Assembly (NCBI GenBank): GCA_945787295.1
Contig: CALZHQ010000033.1
Coordinates: 1-38,507 of the forward strand
DNA: 38,507 nt
Direction: 5' to 3'
Origin: an uncultured Desulfuromonadales bacterium
Lineage (GTDB): Bacteria > Desulfobacterota > Desulfuromonadia > Desulfuromonadales > Geopsychrobacteraceae
The position numbers and the translations under genes are program-made. The notes below the pieces were generated by a model. It worked only from the letters and a program-made list of their open reading frames with translations. It made no database searches and had not been told where the DNA came from. This document shows, one piece after another, positions 35,400 through 38,507 of the stretch (positions are counted from its first letter, which is position 1; each line of letters begins with the position of its first letter).

Positions 35400-36292
35400 T
35401 TTTCACTCCCACTGAAGAGCCCTTCAGCCTGAAAAATTTCAATCAACTGATCGGCGGTCTGTTCCGCTGAAACCGTATGGAGCTTCCCTTCGCGTGGCTT
35501 GATCCCACCGGAGAGCAGAGCCAGAATCCGTTCAAAGGCCGGCAGCTTTGCATCCGGAGTCACCACCCGTTGTGGGTTAGAGCGGGGAAAGCTGCAACGT
35601 TCCTTCTCCAGAACGGCACCATAGCCACCCAGATCAGAATATGGCAGGCCCAGTTCAGCAACACCCCAGGTTTCAATCCCTTTGGCCAATGCTGCCATCA
35701 GCATGACCTGATCCGGATAGCGGGCTTCACAGCATCCATCTTCAAACAGCAGGGTACATGGGGTTCTGGTGCCGACCAATTGCCGCGCACCACGATCACA
35801 CTTGCGCAGTACCTCGACTTCGCCATCAACGGACTCAACCTTGAGTGCTGCCGTCACGTACGGGATTCCAAGCTTGGCCGAAGCCAGTAGCGGCACCGGA
35901 TCTGCGCCAGAGTCAAGCAACCGGTTTCCGGTCAGAAAATAATCAGGCTGCAGGATCTCCAGCAATCTCTCAACGACCCGCGCATCCGCAATGACATCGC
36001 CACCGATAAAGGCCGAATCCCAGACTCTGATACAGCGCTGAACCCCCATCGACAGTGCAATCCGCAGATGATCGTCGAGCCGCTCAGGACCGATGACCAC
36101 GGCCGTGACAGTCCCCTTATGTTCATCAGCCAGCAATAACGCCTGCTCAAGAGCGCAGATGTCGGCCGGGTTTGCAATACGCCGCAAACCCCGCTCGCGG
36201 ACCCCGTAACCGTCGGCAGTCAACCGGACCGGTGGACGAGGATCGCAGGCTTCACGCAACAGAACAACGATATTAATTGAATTGTTTGGCAT
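35396..36292 (-). CDS. etfB: Electron transfer flavoprotein beta subunit (EtfB/FixA-like), variant
   Basis: This 298-aa protein has the EtfB layout: VVLLREACDPRPPVRL, RRIANPADICALEQAL (the NPxDxxAxExAL signature), VVIGPERLDDHLRIALSMGVQRC and ALKVESVDGEVEVLRKCDRG. It is 30-40 residues longer than usual, mainly at the C-terminus. The nucleotide-binding segment normally reading D-x-x-x-x-Q-[TV]-G-P is LLDSGADPVPLLA here, so Gln and Gly-Pro are not in place. ATG-36292 has GGAG 8 bases upstream. It pairs with the etfA fragment at the window end. Confidence 0.88.
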   Translation of the reverse strand: MPNNSINIVVLLREACDPRPPVRLTADGYGVRERGLRRIANPADICALEQALLLADEHKGTVTAVVIGPERLDDHLRIALSMGVQRCIRVWDSAFIGGDVIADARVVERLLEILQPDYFLTGNRLLDSGADPVPLLASAKLGIPYVTAALKVESVDGEVEVLRKCDRGARQLVGTRTPCTLLFEDGCCEARYPDQVMLMAALAKGIETWGVAELGLPYSDLGGYGAVLEKERCSFPRSNPQRVVTPDAKLPAFERILALLSGGIKPREGKLHTVSAEQTADQLIEIFQAEGLFSGSEK

Positions 36293-36313
36293 CGGTATTA
36301 CTCCGTTTGTCCC

Positions 36314-36598
36314 TCAAGTCATTCGGTACGAAACTCCGAACCCGCCACGCGGATAGCGCCAGCGAGTAAAGGCATCCTTGCCACAGACGACGTAACAGGT
36401 GCCACATTCGAGGCAACCATCGTGAACAAACGTCATCTTCTGGTTCTCTTCATCCCAGGTGTAACAGGCTGCCGGGCAGCAATTTACGCATGACCGTTGA
36501 TCGCAGGTTTTACAGATCTGTTCATCCAGCTTGATGTGCGGATCACGGTCCACATTGAAACTGGTGAAGTCAAAAATCTCATCGAGATTTATTTTCAT
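36314..36598 (-). CDS. fixX: FixX-like ferredoxin
   Basis: This 94-aa iron-sulfur protein has CKTCDQRSCVNCCP and CLECGTCYVVCG, cysteine groups typical of the FixX/ETF-QO ferredoxin domain. It is expected to bind one [4Fe-4S] cluster, or two, and to pass electrons between FixC flavin and quinone or ferredoxin. The tail WRYPRGGFGVSYR is the family end motif. ATG-36598 has GGAGAG upstream and overlaps the fixC stop. A start at 36610 is possible but places the ribosome site inside the coding region. Confidence 0.92.
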   Translation of the reverse strand: MKINLDEIFDFTSFNVDRDPHIKLDEQICKTCDQRSCVNCCPAACYTWDEENQKMTFVHDGCLECGTCYVVCGKDAFTRWRYPRGGFGVSYRMT

Positions 36599-37893
36599 AG
36601 CGCTCTCCATCCACTGTAAACGTCGGCCAGCATGTTTTTCAGGCCAACCGTCTCTTTCACCTTGCGCAACAGCAGTTTGGTCATGGTGTCTTTCGGTTTG
36701 CCGTCAATGCGGTAAATTTCATCCATCAGGCCGCAGACCAGTTCCGGATACTGGCTGTAAATCCGATCGTTATGCAGCATCTGCGGAGTACGGCGATACA
36801 TCTTCATATCTTTGAGAACATAACTCTCTTCCAGCAGTTTCCGGTAGACAGCCAGACCTTGCTTGCTGAAATTCTGCTGTGTATGTGCCTCAATCGCCGC
36901 CCGGCCTGCCAGGACCCCGGACTGGGAAGCCAGGTTAATCCCCTCCAGGTTGAGGCCGGTAATGATACAGAGCGCTGCGGCATCGCCAGCGACCATGATC
37001 CCGTCGCCGACCAGTTCCGGAATCATCTCGTAGCCCCCCTTCGGCACCAGGTGGGCTGAGTATTCAAGCAGTTTACCGCCTCTGAGCAGTTTGGCGATCT
37101 GCGGCTGTTCCATTAAATTATTGAGCAGGTCGTATGGGGTATGATCAGTTTTCGTTAAACTTCCCAGTTCCAGCACCATTCCCAGCGAGAGGGAATCGTA
37201 ATTGGTATAGAGGAAGGTCCCGCCACGGACACCGGAACTGTTGCCAACGATTTCGTTTGAAGCTCCCTGTTCGCGAACCAGACCGAAGCGATCATCGATC
37301 ACCTCTTTCGGCATATCGATCAGCGCTTTGATACAAACACCCTGATTTTCAGTGCTGAATTTTCCCTGCCGCAAACCCGCTTTTTTCGCCGTAAAGGAGA
37401 GGACACCATCGGCTGCTATCACCACTGGCGCCCGCAATTCAGCACCATCGCGCAACAGAGTCACTCCGACAACCTTGCCACCTTCGAGGATGACGTCGTC
37501 GACTGTTGAACGGGTCAGCAGGGTCGCACCGGCCTTAACCGCCTCTTGCGCCAGCCAGTTGTCAAATTTGGGCCGAAAAATCGTATAGCCGTTGTAGGGA
37601 GGGGTGTCCGCTTCCTCATTATCGAAACTGACACTGAAACTCGACCCCGGGGTGATAAAGGAGAGATTCTTTTTAACTATATGTCGCTCCCAGGGGGCCT
37701 GATTCCAGAAGTCGGGGAAATACTCTTCGAGTGCAGTCAAGCGATGCAGGACCCCACCGAACATATTCTTCTCACCCGGAAATTCGCCCCGCTCCAACAG
37801 CGCCACACTGAGCCCGGATTTGGCCATGGTCAAAGCGGCCGACGACCCGGCCGGACCGGCACCAACGACTATCGCGTCAAATGTGCGTTTCAT
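36595..37893 (-). CDS. fixC: FixC/ETF:quinone oxidoreductase-like flavoprotein
   Basis: This 432-aa FAD enzyme accepts electrons from the ETF and passes them to quinone. The dinucleotide motif VVGAGPAGSSAA is at residues 8-19, and the GD motif is MVAGDAAALC at about 305-315. The segment FPGEKNMFGGVLH is typical of FixC. The length equals E. coli FixC (428 aa). AGGAGGTG precedes ATG-37893, which overlaps the etfA stop as ATGA. Confidence 0.93.
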   Translation of the reverse strand: MKRTFDAIVVGAGPAGSSAALTMAKSGLSVALLERGEFPGEKNMFGGVLHRLTALEEYFPDFWNQAPWERHIVKKNLSFITPGSSFSVSFDNEEADTPPYNGYTIFRPKFDNWLAQEAVKAGATLLTRSTVDDVILEGGKVVGVTLLRDGAELRAPVVIAADGVLSFTAKKAGLRQGKFSTENQGVCIKALIDMPKEVIDDRFGLVREQGASNEIVGNSSGVRGGTFLYTNYDSLSLGMVLELGSLTKTDHTPYDLLNNLMEQPQIAKLLRGGKLLEYSAHLVPKGGYEMIPELVGDGIMVAGDAAALCIITGLNLEGINLASQSGVLAGRAAIEAHTQQNFSKQGLAVYRKLLEESYVLKDMKMYRRTPQMLHNDRIYSQYPELVCGLMDEIYRIDGKPKDTMTKLLLRKVKETVGLKNMLADVYSGWRAL

Positions 37894-38507
37894 GCGGCAC
37901 CTCCTGTCGCTGACTTAACCCGCTCAATCAGTAGCGGCATCACCTCACGCAAATCAGCAACGAAAGCTTCGTCGGAATTGGCAATGATCGGTGCCTTGGG
38001 GTCAATATTGACCGAAACAATCCGTTTGGAATCCTTGATCCCGCCGATATGATGCATCGAACCGGAGATCCCCAGGGCCAGATAAAATCGTGGTGCCACG
38101 GTTTTACCGGTCTGCCCGACCATCCGCTCAAAGCCGGTGTAACCAAGGTCGTACGCGGGACGAGTGACACCGAGAGAGGCATTGATCAAGCGGGTCAACT
38201 CCTGAACCTGCGCGAACCCCTGTTCGCTGCAGCCAAGTCCGGCACTGACCATCACTTCTGCTTCGGACACATCGACAGTCTGCGGATCAGCGGGAATTCG
38301 CTCGACGATTCGGGTTGCTCCCACGGCGATTGTATCTTTCGGCTGCCAGCACTCAACCTGAACCTTGCCCGGCTGCATATTCGGTAAAACAACACTACTT
38401 AGAACCTTGGGGTTGATGGTTAAAACCAGTGGTACACTGCCATCCCAGGTTTTCGCCTGCGCAACCTGAACGCCCAGCACCTGGCGGGCCAGCTTCAACC
38501 GGCTCTC
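37890..38507 (-). CDS. etfA: Electron transfer flavoprotein alpha subunit (EtfA/FixB-like), 5' end outside window
   Basis: Only the C-terminal ~205 residues are in the window; the frame continues through the right edge. The FAD domain has the conserved VSAGLGCSEQGF, GVTRPAYDLGY, VGQTGKTVAPRFYLALGISGSMHHIGG (split around 115-140), SKRIVSVNIDPKAPI and ANSDEAFVADLREVMP. These match the EtfA signature closely. It is followed by fixC-fixX-etfB, the FixBCXA set in rearranged order. Confidence 0.93.
   Translation of the reverse strand, partial: ESRLKLARQVLGVQVAQAKTWDGSVPLVLTINPKVLSSVVLPNMQPGKVQVECWQPKDTIAVGATRIVERIPADPQTVDVSEAEVMVSAGLGCSEQGFAQVQELTRLINASLGVTRPAYDLGYTGFERMVGQTGKTVAPRFYLALGISGSMHHIGGIKDSKRIVSVNIDPKAPIIANSDEAFVADLREVMPLLIERVKSATGGAA

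Noticed and set aside
30487..38507. Short MftA-like precursor peptide near the radical SAM gene
   Set aside because: The gaps between the operon genes are too short or show no small open frame ending in the expected IDGICGVY-like tail. Absence beyond the window cannot be judged.
1..38507. CRISPR arrays, tRNA or rRNA genes, intact insertion sequences
   Set aside because: No regularly spaced repeats, cloverleaf, rRNA-like blocks or transposase were seen.

Overview
The window looks like a chromosomal segment of an anaerobic, metal- or sulfur-reducing bacterium, probably of the Desulfuromonadia (Geobacter/Desulfuromonas/Pelobacter relatives). That assignment is an inference. It rests on gene content: a tungsten aldehyde:ferredoxin oxidoreductase (AOR) with tungstate uptake and cofactor genes, ETF/FixCX electron-transfer genes, a CXXC redox-disulfide protein, a ferritin-like protein, and a PyrR-type pyr operon. 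No rRNA, tRNA, CRISPR array, intact insertion sequence or prophage is visible.

Layout. 1-2.9 kb (minus): a polar amino-acid ABC transporter (binding protein, permease, ATPase) preceded by a 51-aa zinc-ribbon gene; one terminator follows the binding-protein gene and another closes the operon. 3.0-4.5 kb (plus): a DMT/EamA exporter and a ferritin-like protein. 4.7-15.1 kb (plus): lepA-lepB, then pyrR-pyrB-pyrC-carA-carB with a PyrR-binding hairpin and a strong terminator in the leader, then greA. CarB appears to lack about 28 residues of its first pre-ATP-grasp fold. 15.2-18.6 kb (plus): a DUF1858-like protein, recG and a quinone-oxidoreductase-like gene. 18.6-19.2 kb: a palindrome and a decayed gene with one frameshift and one stop. 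19.2-22.7 kb (plus): a PqiABC-type intermembrane lipid transport operon in which PqiA is split into two half-size proteins. 23.0-26.7 kb (minus): tupABC-moeA behind a Moco/Tuco-type riboswitch and a terminator. 26.7-30.4 kb (minus): AOR, an unrecognised 201-aa protein, a MoaD-like sulfur carrier and a ThiF/HesA-like enzyme, behind a second riboswitch of the same family. 30.7-32.7 kb (minus): a methyltransferase, a second MoaD/ThiS-like protein and a second EamA transporter. 32.8-38.5 kb (minus): etfA(fixB)-fixC-fixX-etfB(fixA), a membrane glycosyltransferase with a PqqD/MftB-like N-terminus, and a radical SAM/SPASM protein.

How it works together. The 23-30 kb block is a self-contained tungsten module: uptake (TupABC), metal insertion (MoeA), sulfur-carrier chemistry (MoaD, ThiF), the enzyme (AOR) and two cofactor-sensing RNAs. 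The 33-38.5 kb block couples an ETF:quinone oxidoreductase to a radical SAM/glycosyltransferase pair in one tight operon. This resembles the logic of mycofactocin-like redox-cofactor systems and is the best candidate here for an undescribed system, although no precursor peptide is visible inside the window.
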